NCBI GenBank assembly: GCA_013397075.1
Contig: VWZS01010169.1
Location: 186,001 to 250,000, forward strand
Origin: Rhabdornis inornatus
Taxonomy: Eukaryota > Chordata > Aves > Passeriformes > Rhabdornithidae
DNA length: 64,000 nucleotides
Reading direction: 5' to 3'
Part shown: one piece after another, positions 50,383 to 64,000 of the stretch
How the letters are laid out: every line of letters starts with the position of its first letter
How positions within the stretch are numbered: the first letter of the stretch is position 1
The notes under the pieces: generated by a model
The model's database searches: none
The model's input: the letters and a program-made list of their open reading frames with translations, nothing else
What the model was told of the DNA's origin: nothing
Made by a program: the position numbers and the translations under genes

Positions 50383-53300
50383 AGTTACACCAAAATACAA
50401 AGTTTGCGTTTCTAGTATGTGCTTGAAATCAATCACCAGACTTTGTCAAGGTGCCCTAGAAATTTTAATAGATATATAACTAACTAAAGTCTTCAGAAAT
50501 TATGCCAAAAATGTATTAAAATTATTTCATCATTCCATGTAACCCTCCTAGAATTCTGCATTAATATGAATCTATATTAAATTCAGCAACACCTTTTCAG
50601 AAAAGTTTGACCTTGTGGTACTCTTAAACAAGAAATCTTTGCCCATGTTATCTTTAGTTATTAGCAAAGCTCAGTGGTTCTTATTGTTGCCATGATCAAG
50701 GAATGCATTCAGCAGTCTGAAAGGACCAGGGTATATTCCAAAATTGTTTCTCACTTGCACACTGAAATAGCTTCTTTCAAACTAGTTTTTCTCCCTTGCT
50801 TTAATTTCTCAGTTTCTTTTATCAGTTCTGTTCACTTACTTATATTAGTCTTATGGTAGCTTTCTCTGGAAAGGATTTGACATAAAATACTCACGTGGAA
50901 GATACAACACGTATTCTATTGCATTAAGTGATGCATAATTCTGCCCTTTATGTCTCAAGGTAGTGGAAATGTAAAACAAAAAAGCCAATATAAGATTGTT
51001 CTCTACAGATGAGTAACAAGTAGACCCCTCCTGATTTAAAAAAACCAAGGTTGTTTTTAAAATATGACACATGCAAGCAAGAGGAAAAAGAGTGGTGCAC
51101 AGTAGCAGAGTGAATCTCAAGAATTTTCTCTTAAACTCCATTTTTGACAGCTGAGCTAGAGGGGGGATAATTGTTGCAGTCTGTTTCCCAGCAGCAGTAC
51201 TGTCAAAAATATGCAGAAGTTTTCCACGTCACAGAACAATGAGATAAAGAGAAGAACAAATGGCAGTGAAACCACAAGGCTAGCATAAGAAGATGAGGAA
51301 GAATTAGTATAACTTACTATAGAGATATTTGAGTCTTTCATTCCAGGTAGCAAATTGAATGCTATACATGTTTGTTGATGCTCTGAATTAGAAGGTCTGG
51401 GGAGAGCAAATCTTGAATAACAAGCATGCTCTCTGACTTACTGACACAGAAGTTCTGTGAAAGTTCCACATAGAAGTCTTCCAGAAAAGAGCTCATGANA
51501 AAAATCCTGCTATAGTTATCTCTGAATTCCCCAGGTTTGTCTCAAATGTCTGAATCATCAATCAAGTCTTTCTAATCCTTTGAAGGTGTTGGAAATACTT
51601 CAGTGATATAGAATGCTGTAGAGTAGTCAAAGCTAGAAGATAATGTTCTCATTTGAAGGTAACACTTAAAAATTGAACTCAGGGGTAACAGTATAAGAAA
51701 TTCCCCTGAGAGAGACCAAATAGTTCCAAATAGTCTAGAAATTTGTCTCTGGACAGCTTGAAGCATTCAAGCTTGACCTTATACTGCAGTTTGGAGTTGG
51801 TGTGATTTATTTACCCTGAGCATCTGTGTCCACAGATAACAGGGAAGTCTGAGAATCCAAATACATGTGAGAAGTTACTGCTTTGGTTTCTCTGCTATCT
51901 GAACAGCACACTACACTATTCCCCCATTTGTGTGACAACACAGGATAAATATTACAATGAAGTTGTTTAGAGTTAAGACATGATTTGAACACATATTTCC
52001 AAACATTTGCATAATAGTGTAACCAGGAGAAAATTACCTATTTTTGTTTCCCATGAATATTCACCAGTTTGTTTTGTTCAGTTTCTTAAGGCCTGATGCT
52101 TCTACCACTGGGACAAGGTTCTTTCTTTAGTTCTTTCTTGGCTAGAGATGGAGGTACATGTATTCTTGAGACATATAACTGCCAACAAGTTATACTCTCT
52201 TTTGAAAGAGCTTAAACTGGATGCTTGAGCTTCTTGCCATTATGTTATCTTGTAACCTGAATATTTCATGGCTTCTCAATATTTAACTTGATACTTAATA
52301 TGGGTAGAGTTTAGAAAGTGATAGAAACTTAAGTCAATGGTGTTTAAATGTAAGAAAATTTACTGGTTTGGGGTTTTTTTGACACAATTTTCTCAAGTCA
52401 ATCAGGGCAGCTATAAAGTTCCTTTGATTGGAAGAGACTATAAATAGCTAGATTTTCATAAATTTTTGAAAACAATCCACATTCCCACCCCCAGCCTTAC
52501 TTGTGCAGGTTCTGGTATTTGCAAAATCTTTTCTTATGAAAAACTGAACCACTTCAAGTTCTTAGTCTTCAGGCTTTGTATTTCAGTATGAAAATACTGG
52601 TACACTCTTCTAGAAACACAGCTATAGTCACCTTCATATTATAATAAAGAAAACTTCTCCTCAGAAAGGATCACTGACTTTTTTTGACTCTTGATGTAAT
52701 ATTTTCCTATATAATAACAATTGATGAAATTGATCTCAGAAGAGGTGGAATTGATTCATATGATTAAAGTGATGTAAGACAGTTCTGTGTCAAGGTCCAA
52801 GCATAAGACCTAAGCTTCTATCAGTCAAACTGTGATAAAGAGGGGTAGTGGAAGAACCTTTTCCCTGTGAATTTTGCCTTTGCTGGTGAAAGAAAATGTT
52901 ACATGTAGCCCATTTGCATTATTTTCAATGAGCCAATTCTCCCATAAGCTATTGGGAACAATTGAAAAAAAAAAAAAAAGAAATGCATTCAGATTTCCAA
53001 GAACAAGTTGCAGTCTTAAAAGTTCCTGTCTCTACTTTGCTGTAACGGACAACACTTTAACAATGTGCCCTAAATACATGGCTACAGATTACTTTAATTT
53101 GAAAATTCACACCGGTTCAAAATAAATGGTAATTTCATTCAACCTGAAGTGTTATTTACTTTCTGAACTGGTACCTGAATTACTGATGTGTGATGCCAAA
53201 AGGTAAATTATTTTGAACTCAATTGAATTTGAAATTCCTTGAATTTTAATTTGAATTTCCTTGCTTTTTTTTTGAGAGAGCATTTTACATTAATTTCTTT

Positions 53301-56300
53301 TCTTCATTTCCAGGCTCTTACTCTTTTAATAATTGTGTTGCCTAATGCCCTAATCTATTTATTACACTATAACTTAGCTTGAACAATGCTGCTTCTGTTC
53401 AAAATAAACAGATTTGCTATGTCTGTGAAATAGACTTATGTGTAGTAGGATGCTTTACCATCTAGAAAAGCTTGGAGGTTTCTAAATGCTTAAGAAATTA
53501 TAATGCCAGTAGATTTAGCATTTGTATATCTGCAGGCTCATGCTTATTCAGTTGTATCAAGGCAGCTTAAGCTAATATCTAATCTTCTTATGGAATAGTT
53601 CCTCCTGTTAGAACAACAGGATTGTGCATAACAAGCTTGAACAACCATGTGGCTCTACTGTTGTGTGAAAGGGAGGGGAGGAGGAGTTTTCTATCTCTTT
53701 TTTCTTTACCAAATGTTTGATTATCCTTGCATAGGACAGCCTGAGAGTCTTGCTGTGGTGCCATGTATTCAATTCATACAAACCAAGAAGTCATGAAGGA
53801 ATCATTGTCCACCTTGATGCTCTCCTTTATGCCACTTATCCATCAAAGTGGGAAATAGACAAAAACGTGCTGAAAAATTATTTTGGTACTATATTGGGCT
53901 TTGATATATATGACAATGGAAAAAAATGGTTGCATTTAGTTATCCATGTATTAGAAAGGAAAATAAATAAAAAAAAATTAGCAATGTTTTCCTGAAAAAT
54001 TACATTAATTACATACTGATGCTCTGTTTCTGACAAAAAAACAAAACAAAACAAAACCAAAAAACTACTTATGAAGCATGAAGTAGAAATCTAAATGGCA
54101 TTACATTATTTCAAATTCATACTTCGTAGGAAAAAATTGGGCAACTTAGTTGTATGAAGAGATTCAGCTCACTGCTCATTTTGCTCAGCACTTTCAGTTG
54201 TACTCTACTGATAGAATTCCCTTAGACTTCAAGGAAAATTGTAGATCCTCTACAGTGGAAATGATAAACCAAAGGAGTTAATCACTAAAGGAGAACACAC
54301 GTTACAAAAATCTAGAAAGAATTTCAAGGGTTGGTGTAGGGAAAAAGCAGTGTGGGGAATTAGGTAGCTTTTGCTTTTTTGGAATGCAAAAGGCTAAATA
54401 CATTTCTCTCTTGTGCATTTCACTGATCTCATTGATGAGCTGAAATAACATCACAGCAAAGAATAATCTACCTTCTCTTTTGCCTCCAGATATTTTCTTC
54501 TCTTTAACAAGTAGTGCAGCTAAAAAGTGTCCAAGGAGGAAACCAATAACTTTCCTATGCAGCTCTTGATCAGGTTCATTATGATCTTTCAAAATAAAAT
54601 TACTTAATCTTGTCCTCCTTGTTGCTTCATATACAAACCCTGTGTTTTTTTTTTTCCTGCCTGTTTTATAAACCCATACTAATTTTTGACTGTGCTGACA
54701 CTAGACTAAGTAATTTTACTGTAGGATGTTGAGTTATAAAATTGTTAAATATCATACTTATATTGAGAAACAAAGACAGCATAGTATGAATTTTCATGGG
54801 TTATTTTTGTAAGCTGTACTACTTTGATGGGAAGTCATAGGTTTGTGATAAAACCAATTATTTCTTTTATTAATGAGAAATGTGTAATACAAGATATATG
54901 GTGTGTTTTCTAGGGTTAGATAAGAAGTGGAAATATCATGCTATCTATGAAGTGACTTAAATGCTCTTTCCTTATTCAAAAATGTGAAAAATAAAATCAA
55001 AGATTTTACTTATCTATTTGTGGTAGAGTTCTAAGAATTTTTTTGCCATTTTTTATACAAATCCAAACTGATTTTTTTAGTTTTTTTAGGGGAAAAGGAA
55101 AACATTTTCATATAATGCATTGAAATGTTCAATGTAGAAACTTCTCAGTGTAGGGTAACTTCCAAGAATAATACTGACACTGGAAAATAGGTTTTTTAAA
55201 ATGCATGTTTTGCATTTGTGCCCTTATCTTGTTCATAATCTTTCTTCAAATTGACATTTTTTCCTCTACCCAATGCATAATTAATATAGCAAAGTTATTA
55301 AAAAAAACCCAAAAATACAGACAAGGAGCCTCTTGAAAGCAGATATTTAACATAAATTTTTCTCTTCTTCTTACTGGGCACTAAACAGACATCGTTTTGC
55401 ATGTAGGGTCACCTTAATTTAAACAAAACACAGTCACAATGCGAAAAAATGAACATCATCTTCACAATTACTGCTTCATACAGACAGCTTACTTTCAGTA
55501 AAATGTGACTTGATTTTCTCTTTAAAAAGAATTTACCAGGTTCCCCCGGGTTATTTCATTTTGTTCATAGCTCAGTTGGGCACATAACCAGTTTAGAAGG
55601 CTGCAGAAATCTTATGAATAAGCTTTGGAATCATAGAATGACTTTGTTTAGAGTGCCTACAGAAAAGCTATTTGCAGCTTGCCTGACCTCTCATTCATGT
55701 AATGTTGCCGTATCTATCTCTTTTTTCTCCCACATCGTCAGCTTTTGTTCCTTTATTTCAAACACACTTAATTATATTTTATTCTTATCACCCCATTGAA
55801 GGGAAAGGATAATAACAGGTCCATTAGACTTCATTAAACTGATGATAAAAGCCAAAAATTCTAAAGGAATATTTACAAGATGAGTAAGTTTTAAATAAAA
55901 GTATGGCTTCTTGGATCTTGTCATATCCTAATACATCTTAGAGCTGTAACTAAAAAACAGCAAATGGTCCTAATCTATTAAATATGAAAGAAAACATATG
56001 ACAGAGGGATTAAAATTATAGCCAAACTCCCTCTACTTGTCATTAAAAAAATCATTAATTGCTCTAGGCTGTTCATTGTTATTAGTAGTTGAGGTCTTTT
56101 CATTTCTTTGGTTTTACAGTTTTTAACTCAGATATCTGTCTCAAATTGCTTTCAGTGGGATGAGTTATAAATTAATTATTAATTTTTCTTGATCTTCTAA
56201 AATTAAAGAATGAAATCTTTGCATGTTTTGGTTCCTATTTCATATTAGATAAATGAGAATTTAGCATCCAAATAGAACAATAGTTGCATGCGTACTTTTG

Positions 56301-57204
56301 CGGATCTGGGCTCGTCATTATTACAGAGAAAAGAGGGGCAGCATATTGACCAGAGATGGACCAACCATGCCATGAGAGTTTAGATGCTGGAAAGCACATT
56401 ACATAACAGCATTAGTTATAATTTTTTTTTAATTTTTATTTTTAATAGAGGAGTTATTATAGCTTCCTCTTTCCTTAGTAATAATTAAAAAAATGAATGA
56501 ATTTTTAACAACAATGAAAAAACCCACCAAAATGGATAAAATTATTCTCTTTTTAGATAGCACATGATGGACCATTCAGCTTAGTTCAAGAAAGAATCAA
56601 GATTATAGAAAAGTGGATTAAACTGAAACCATGTTTGTTCTTTATATGGAAAATGTAAATATTGTTAATTCTAATAAAAATACAATTATTCTTCCAAATC
56701 CTCACAATTTACAAGGTAAGTGTATCAATAGCTTACGATAGTTATGGAGGGGCCTCCACATAGACAGTGTATTCTGTATTTGTTAGCAGCAGAATTTCCT
56801 CTTACAGAAGGTGAACCTGGCCATTGTCAGCAGCATGGTGCTACACTAGATCAATCGCCAGTCTAGTAACTTTCTTCTTATGTTGCAAATAAGAGAGATG
56901 CTTTATAGGATTATTGAGAGATAATAGGATGATATAGTGAGAAATCTTCTGAGGTCATAGAGGTCGGTTGGCTTAAATTTTCTCTCACTCTTGGTGTTAA
57001 ATGAATATATGGGATGCATGTCTGAAAGTGTAGCAGTGTTAGAAGAAAGAACAGATGTCAGATTATCTTTGAATTTCTGCAGAAGTTTTCTAAAGTTCTT
57101 GAAACCTTTAGATTTTCCAGGGTTTGGTTCAAATCACTGTGGTTACAAATTGTATCACTTTTATGTTGCTCTCTCTCTTATTTTGCCTCTCTTTTATATA
57201 TTTC

Positions 57205-57226
57205 TTTTTTTTTTTTTTTTTTTTTT
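57205..57226 (+). repeat. Poly(T) run
   Basis: About 22 consecutive T bases, the longest homopolymer in the window. No retroposon body is recognised next to it. Confidence 0.7.
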
Positions 57227-60200
57227 AATATAATGCATGAGTCCAAAGATCATTTCAGGGCTGATAGATATATTCCACATTTCCTAGCTTTGCTTTCCTG
57301 ACAAGTTCCATCATGCTGACCTATTGATCCTATTTGCTTTAACTGTATGTATGCCATGCTTCTTAGCAGTGCACCAGAGATATAATAGGTTTTTTTCTCA
57401 TCTTTTCAAGGCACAGCTGAAAAATTGGACCCAACAGTATCCTGTCTCAAAAGCTTGTATAATCTCACCTCATTGTTAGTGTAATACAATGAGTCTTCTA
57501 GTATAATTTTGCATTTCAGTGAGGTTAATTCTTGTCTTTCATTAAACTGCTATTGTGATCTAAGCTTCTGATGGAAATTTAGAAATATTTCATCACCTTC
57601 ATATTTTCAGAACCATAGCTATTAGACCAGAAATGATAGTTTCTTGCATAGGCATGAAGAATTCTTTCAACATTTGTGATAATTGAAATGAGTTTTTTTT
57701 AATTTTTAAATTTGCACTACATGTTGTTTGCATTTTATGTTTATAAATGAGATTCCACCTAATCTTTTGCTGTCTAGAAAATGAAACAAGTTCCTTAAAG
57801 AAATTTTCTTAACATGAAAATAAACCTGACTAGTCTTGATACCAAGAGTTAGGAAATACCATCAGTATTTCCAAATGGAGAAGGAACAAAAGGTTTGGAG
57901 ATGTTTAGAGTAGCAAAAAGAAGTCATGAAAGGTTGTGGAATTTGTGACACCAAACAGAGAAGTGAGTCACATGTGAGGCCAATATGTGAAAGTGTATCA
58001 CTGGTTTCTTTCACTGATGAGGCATCATAACACAGATGTGGAACTAGTGCTCAAAACAATCCATAGCTGTGATAGTTTTCTGCTGCACTGTTGTGAAGCT
58101 TAACTTTTTTATTTTTCTTTTCTCCTTCTTGGGCAGATGGACCATGTTGGCCCCATTGGGCATCAGATTCTTTTGGGAGGGGAGGAATACGGAATATGGA
58201 AGATGTGGCTCCATGGAGTGTAAAGTTGCAGATCTGGGCAGGCAGGAAGATAAGATTAGGAGAGCAATACACATTCCCTAAGGCATTGGTTCTGTATGCT
58301 GCTGTTAGTAATGTAAGCAGATGCTGCTACTCATTCGTATCTCAGATCCTGGGTTCTGCATTGTGAAAGCTCTGTAACAGATGCTCAGCAAAATATATTC
58401 CTCAAGAAGAAGGGCTGTGACAAACTAAGCACTGGTCTGTTTATGCTGTGGTCCAAAGTGGCTCTAGCCTCATAGTCTTGCTTAAAATGTGGGTTTTTTC
58501 TAATAGACATGCCAGGAATTGGACTTTCTTTAAAAAGAAAGTGCACTAAAAATTTACATAAAATGGATGCAGAAAGTAGGAAAAAAAAAAAGAGGCCAAG
58601 AATTTGGGCAAAGATGGATCTTGTTCTTGTCAAATTGCATCAAATTCACACTTGAGCTTAATTGTACTTAATGGCTCAGAAGGAGGCTCTAGTTTTAGTG
58701 GCTGACAGAAACCCAGTGACTGTGACTATGAAAAATAAATTCTTAGGTTGAGTCAAATTTGAATTAGAAAAAACAATCTCTTATTTTCTGATTAAGTGAT
58801 GAGGGTTTTAATGAGCTCAGACACAGGGATGAGCCAGTGAACATTCCTTTACAATAGAGTCCAATGGTTATAATATAAATATTCTGTTGCTCAACACATA
58901 CAGTTTAAATATGAGTCTAATAAATGGTTTCTGCTCTTGGCATGGTCAAAGGAGAGATTCCAAATAATTTCAAGGATGTTTAACTTCCTCTAGACTCAAT
59001 AGTATGTTTCCAAGGGTATTTTGTCCTAAAACGTAAAAACTTAACAGTAGTTTAATAATTCTAGAAGCCCTTAAATCTTAAATTTTCTTTCCAAATTATG
59101 GAGAATCTTTGTTCAAAAATGGTGGAAAAGTAACCTTGAAGTGGTTCACTGAGGTGGAGCCTTGAAGTATCTGGCTGTGTTCTGTCAATTACTGCATCTC
59201 ATGTTTTCAAAGGTATAGTAAGAGACTAAATTACTTTTTTTGGTGCTTTCTTATAACATTAGCTTCAGCTTTGTAAAGATGATGTGAATCTATTACATGT
59301 ACAATTTGGGTAAGGTTTTGCTGAATGATGCTGCTCAAACAGCAAAATACTACATTAATAGTCATCATACATTATGTTCTCCAGCTAATCTATTCATAGG
59401 ATTTCAGCTGAAGATTGCTTATCTTCTCAGTCAGGATTTAATTACTTCAGAGGCTTACAAAGAATCTATAAATCTAATAATTCAGGGGGCTTGAAACTGG
59501 ATTATTCAAGGATTATTGGCTGTCTGCAGTTACTTGTAATTAGCCACCTGATTTTGGCTTTTTCCGTCTCTAGGGGAGAGAACCTAGCTGTCTTAATATT
59601 GCACAGGACTGAGACTTGAGTCCTGTTATCTTAGCTCTCTGAGCTGTGGGTACAGCATACTTTAAAAGGCACTTGACTTACCTGTGTGTAAGTTTCTCTG
59701 TTGGTAGCAAGGGAGATCACAATGCTAAACCTTCTTTGTAAAACATTTTGTGAGTATCGAGAAAACCTCTGCATAGGACCAAGGACTGTTTTATCATATC
59801 TAGTTAGCAGAAACAGATCAACTAGGACAAACAGTGAAATAGAGAAAATAAATACCACTATAAACTTGATGCATATAAACTATTCTTGATAAGAAATTAA
59901 TATCAATGCTAATGAGGCCAATCTCAATTAAGGGGACAGTTATTGTCAATATTTTTAGCTGCTGATCTGAGCTTATTTATGCATTCATCACTGTACTGTA
60001 TGAGAATCACAAATATTGTGCATTAAATCAGTATTAGGCATAAAAGTTATAAGAACCCAGTATGTATAAGCAAGCACTGATGCTCTTGCATAGCCTGTAT
60101 TTATAACTTCACCAAACAATCAGCTCACTGCTGTAGTGTGTGCACTTCATGCAAGCTATATGGCTCCGTGATTCTTTCTAAGAACATTTTAGGTAGAAGT

Positions 60201-60911
60201 ACCTCAGCACATGGGAGACAGTAATGAAGGAAGGAAAAGGGGTAGCTGATCCCCCCTGAACTGATTGATCTACAACAGAATTTTCCTTAACTATGAGGCT
60301 GTCTATTCACTGATGGAAAATGCCTATTATTTGCTGCACAGCTGTCTTACCAAACACAGTGCCATTTTTTGTCTGCATAAGATGTAAAAACACACCTGAT
60401 ATCTTCCAAGGAATAGATAAGCTTGTCTGTCTGCTGGAAACTATTTAATTGTGTGTTTAGAATTTTTGAAATGACAAAGGACAGGGGATAGTCAATTAAA
60501 CAGATGTAGCACTCAAAGCCAAGGAGGCAATTACTTATTTTTCAGTGATTCAAGCTAGCAGCTTGCCAAACTATAGAGAAATACCATCTTCTGAAACAAC
60601 TTTTTTTTTTCTGAGCATTTTAAAATTAATCCTTCATGTTCTTCCTTATGATGTTAATTCTCTTTGGCTAGTTTAGCCTCTTCTTTCTCAGTATCTAAGA
60701 AAAATTTAATAAAACCAATAGATTACACAAAGATAATATACATCTTGTTATTTATGATGTTTTCTGTATGGTTTTTAAGCATGTACTACATGTATTTATT
60801 CTCCAAATAGCTCTCCTAGTTTAATAGCGTAATTCATTACAGATACTGCCTTTTCATCTTCTGGAGAAAAATCATGAAGCAGTGTAAAAGAAAAAAAAAA
60901 AATCTGTCAAA

Positions 60912-62375
60912 ATGGAATCACAGAATCATAGAATCATAAAGTATATCAAGTTAGAAGGCACCCATATAGATCACTGAGTCCAACTCTCTGACCCTTGCAG
61001 GACTACCTAAAATTAAAGCATATGACCATGAGTGTTTTCTAGACACTTCTTAAACTCTGACAGGTTTAGTGCCACAACCACTTCCCAGGGGATACTGTTC
61101 CAATGATTGACCACTTCCTCAGTGAAGAACCTCCTAGTGTCCAACCTGAATTTCCTCACATGCAGATTTATTCCATTTCCTCGTGTCCTAGCACTGGTCG
61201 ACAGAGAGCAGTGGTCAGCACCTGCCCCTCCACTTACCCTTCTGGGGAAGTTGTAGTAACTGCAATGAGGTCTTCCCTCAGTCTCCTATTCTCCAGGCCC
61301 AACAAACTATGTGACCCCAGCCAGTCCTCATATGGCTTCCCCTCCAGANTATGACCATGAGTGTTTTCTAGACACTTCTTAAACTCTGACAGGTTTAGTG
61401 CCACAACCACTTCCCAGGGGATACTGTTCCAATGATTGACCACTTCCTCAGTGAAGAACCTCCTAGTGTCCAACCTGAATTTCCTCACATGCAGATTTAT
61501 TCCATTTCCTCGTGTCCTATCACTGGTCGACAGAGAGCAGTGGTCAGCACCTGCCCCTCCACTTACCCTTCTGGGGAAGTTGTAGTAACTGCAATGAGGT
61601 CTTCCCTCAGTCTCCTATTCTCCAGGCCCAACAAACTATGTGACCCCAGCCAGTCCTCATATGGCTTCCCCTCCAGACCCTCAGCATCTTCTAGACCTCC
61701 TTTGGATGCTCTAGAAGAGTTTTATAGCTTTTGAGGCATTTAAAACTGCCCCCAGCACTGGAAGCAAGGTTGCCCCAAATCAGAGCAGAGCAGGACAATC
61801 CCCTCCCCTGCCTGGCTGATGATGCTGTGCCTGATGCCCCCAGGACANTCGACAGAGAGCAGTGGTCAGCACCTGCCCCTCCACTTACCCTTCTGGGGAA
61901 GTTGTAGTAACTGCAATGAGGTCTTCCCTCAGTCTCCTATTCTCCAGGCCCAACAAACTATGTGACCCCAGCCAGTCCTCATATGGCTTCCCCTCCAGAC
62001 CCTCAGCATCTTCTAGACCTCCTTTGGATGCTCTAGAAGAGTTTTATAGCTTTTGAGGCATTTAAAACTGCCCCCAGCACTGGAAGCAAGGTTGCCCCAA
62101 ATCAGAGCAGAGCAGGACAATCCCCTCCCCTGCCTGGCTGATGATGCTGTGCCTGATGCCCCCAGGACATGGGTGGCCTTCCTGGCTGCCAGGGCACTGC
62201 TGACTCATGCTCAGCTTGCCATTGACCAGGACTTCCAGGTCCCTTTCTGTGAGGCTGCTCTCTGGCCTCTCCTTCCCCCGTTTCTATGTATAACCAGGAT
62301 TTTCCAATCCCAGGTGGAGAATCCAGCACTTACTCTTGCTAAATTTTATGCAGTTATGTAAAATTGTTGAAGGGT
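60912..62375 (-). mobile_element. CR1 LINE 3' fragment with internally repeated segments
   Basis: The left edge AATCACAGAATCATAGAATC is the complement of the CR1 octamer tail. The element then runs through the 3' UTR and ORF2-end complement. Segment 61021-61348 is repeated at 61350-61677, and 61527-61847 is repeated at 61849-62169, with a single N at each junction (61349 and 61848). Removing the repeats gives an ordinary 0.8-kb CR1 ending near 62375. Translated ORFs here are repeated copies of the same chance frame. Confidence 0.85.
61021..62169. repeat. Near-identical direct repeats joined by single Ns
   Basis: The offsets are 329 bp and 322 bp. The first pair differs at one noticed base (CCTAGCAC versus CCTATCAC). 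Identity far above the age of the surrounding CR1, together with an N exactly at each junction, points to contig-end overlap left uncollapsed in assembly rather than true tandem duplication. Confidence 0.8.
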
Positions 62376-64000
62376 CAAGAAGATTGGACTTCTAAAGTTT
62401 AAATAGTGACTTGCTATTGCCTAGGACAAGATTTCTCTGTGTATAGTCTATGGATATTTTGCATGGCATGTGGTAAGTGACTCTTGTGTCCCGAATGAAT
62501 ACTGAATGAGAGAAACATTTTCTGTCCTAAACACTAGAAACGTCTGTTGCCTTTTTGTCGTGTCATCACGTAAACCTAAACTTGAATTCACTTTCTAATG
62601 AAACAAAAAATTGTTCATCTATTTTCCATGCTATTAAGTGACAAATATGTCACTTACTGTTAAAAACTAGAGATTTAAAAGTCTGCCTTGTACAAATATG
62701 TCATGGGCTTGGAACAGTCATGGAATAGGAACTTGATTTCATTTTAGGTACTGAACAAGTGGTAAGTACAGATACTTCCTTTCAGAAAATTTACAATTCA
62801 GCTGTAAGACTACAGATAAGAAAATAAATTCTGCAAGGACCAGAGGGGAATAATGTTAGTATGAAGAATGGCAGTCACAGCATACCATGCATATTTGCTA
62901 AAGTGGAGTATTTTCTTTATACAGACTTCTAATGTAAGAAAGGGGAATGATAGTGTAGGGGCTTTTCCCATTTATGTCAGGGTATAGCATAAGCAGTTGA
63001 TACTGATTTGTGAGTCTTACAGAGCTTGAAACTTGACATTCCAGAATCTGCTCCTCTGTGGCAATACAGTTAGCAGCTCTCTAAGTGGAACTAGTAGGTC
63101 TGTGTATTTCACTGAAGGATAATAAAGACTAAAGATCCTGAATGCTAGATTAGCATCCATTTCTCTGGTGCAATCAGATAGATCCTCTGGGCTTTCAAGG
63201 TTTGGATGCAAAATGTAATCCTCTTTTTTAGGATTTTTATTTGCGTGGTGAGAGTTTAGTTATGGGGATCTTGGTGGATGAATTGTATCACTAGGATTGA
63301 TGTATATTCATTTTTCCTCTTAAAATATGGCTACAAAATCTGTAACTTTGTTGTTTTGAACAAATGAATTTAAAAAAATCAGTTCATATTCAAAATGAGA
63401 AATAAGTGTGTTCTAGATTCTTTTATGAGATGAGATAGAATAAACACCAGGATGTGAATGAAATGTAAAAGTGAATAATCATCTTGCATACCAATCCTGC
63501 TAAGCGCCTTCACCTTATAATGGATGATATGGAAGATGAGGAGACTCAGCATCAGTCTGGATAAGCCTGTAAGGGCTGTTTATCTCCATTATCTATTAAT
63601 TAATTTTGTTCACAGCTTTGAGATAGTCACTTTTAGGAAACTCCTCCATACAGGATAGTGAGGACAGTTTCTGTACTGCTTATTGTTACATCTTTCCTGG
63701 ACTTTACAAGATTGGACAATGTCTGGTGAATTCATTGAAATGTTGATTACATTGTCATTATGTGTCCTCTGGAGTTTTTTTGCAGGAGAAGAATGAGATG
63801 ATCAATGTGGAGTATTATGAATAGACTTAACTAGCTTGCAACATGGCACTTTTATTGGAGGAGGAGATTTCATTTAAAAATGTACTATCAAATGTGTTCT
63901 TCTTAAATGCTGAACTGATGATTCCTTTTATTTGGCTTTTGCTTCTTGAATGTGTCATTTAGAAAATTAACAGAGATCTGTTCGCTAGAACTGTGATTTG

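Larger units (their letters stand above)
26900..64000 (+). other. TAFA5: TAFA5 intron 1 (5' part; continues beyond the window)
   Basis: The intron begins with a strong donor (GTAAGTA). No sequence resembling TAFA5 exon 2 (the start of the cysteine-rich domain) and no second CpG island with the short-isoform first exon were seen, so the intron extends past the window end. A very long first intron agrees with what is known of TAFA5 in vertebrates. The intron holds CR1 and LTR insertions, listed separately, and otherwise AT-rich sequence. Confidence 0.8.

Noticed and set aside
55629..55645. ATCATAGAATGACTTTG resembling a CR1 tail
   Set aside because: Only about 15 bases match, with no adjoining CR1 3' UTR. 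Too short to call.
61103..62361. Repeated ORFs with identical protein sequence
   Set aside because: They are the same antisense frame of one CR1 copied by the local repeats, not a gene family.
26900..64000. Search for TAFA5 exon 2 and for the short-isoform first exon
   Set aside because: No sequence encoding the start of the cysteine-rich domain, and no second CpG island with a hydrophobic first exon, was found. They are presumably beyond the window.
1..64000. tRNA, rRNA, CRISPR, prokaryotic operons
   Set aside because: No cloverleaf with a B-box, no rRNA segments, and no spaced direct-repeat array were seen. The composition and repeat content are those of a bird nuclear genome.

Overview
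The window is vertebrate, and almost certainly avian, nuclear DNA. It is AT-rich and gene-poor. It carries many CR1 LINE 3' ends, recognisable by the short ATTCTATG-type terminal repeats, and several solo LTRs of an ERVL-type family typical of birds and, as far as I recall, abundant in songbirds. There is one classic CpG-island promoter. No bacterial or phage features, CRISPR arrays, tRNA genes or rRNA genes were seen. Order or species cannot be fixed from the sequence alone; a passerine is my best guess.

There is one confident protein-coding exon: the first coding exon of TAFA5 (FAM19A5) on the + strand, with ATG at 26788 and a strong splice donor after 26899. It encodes the cytosolic N-terminus and hydrophobic signal segment of the long TAFA5 isoform. 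It sits at the downstream edge of a TATA-less, GC-box-containing CpG island (about 25.6-26.6 kb) and has upstream ORFs in its leader. Everything from 26900 to the end reads as TAFA5 intron 1. The cysteine-rich secreted domain and the alternative first exon of the short isoform are not in this window.

Layout. 1-25.6 kb is 5' flanking or intergenic sequence. It holds an ERVL-type solo LTR (179-824), CR1 fragments (near 1.75, 3.5, 16.1 and 18.1 kb), a GC-rich unclassified patch (8.19-8.72 kb), a nested pair of LTRs (11.24-12.32 kb, with a second LTR at 11292-11810 flanked by a perfect 6-bp duplication), and an AT microsatellite with an assembly gap (17.95-18.07 kb). 25.6-26.9 kb is the TAFA5 promoter and exon 1. 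26.9-64 kb is intron 1. It contains a sense-oriented LTR with TATA and poly(A) signals (30.77-31.27 kb), an antisense LTR (37.32-37.7 kb), CR1 fragments (33.7, 34.9, 40.7, 43.9, 48.6-49.7 and 60.9-62.4 kb), and a locally repeated CR1 whose copies are separated by single Ns, which is probably an assembly artefact.

I found no undescribed biological system. The most useful leads are the uORF-bearing leader and G-quadruplex motifs at the TAFA5 promoter, a possible 58-residue retained-intron product, the nested LTR insertion, the sense LTR in intron 1, some strong hairpins, and the probable false duplication near 61-62 kb. The other open reading frames are short chance ORFs or shadows of CR1 and GC-rich sequence.
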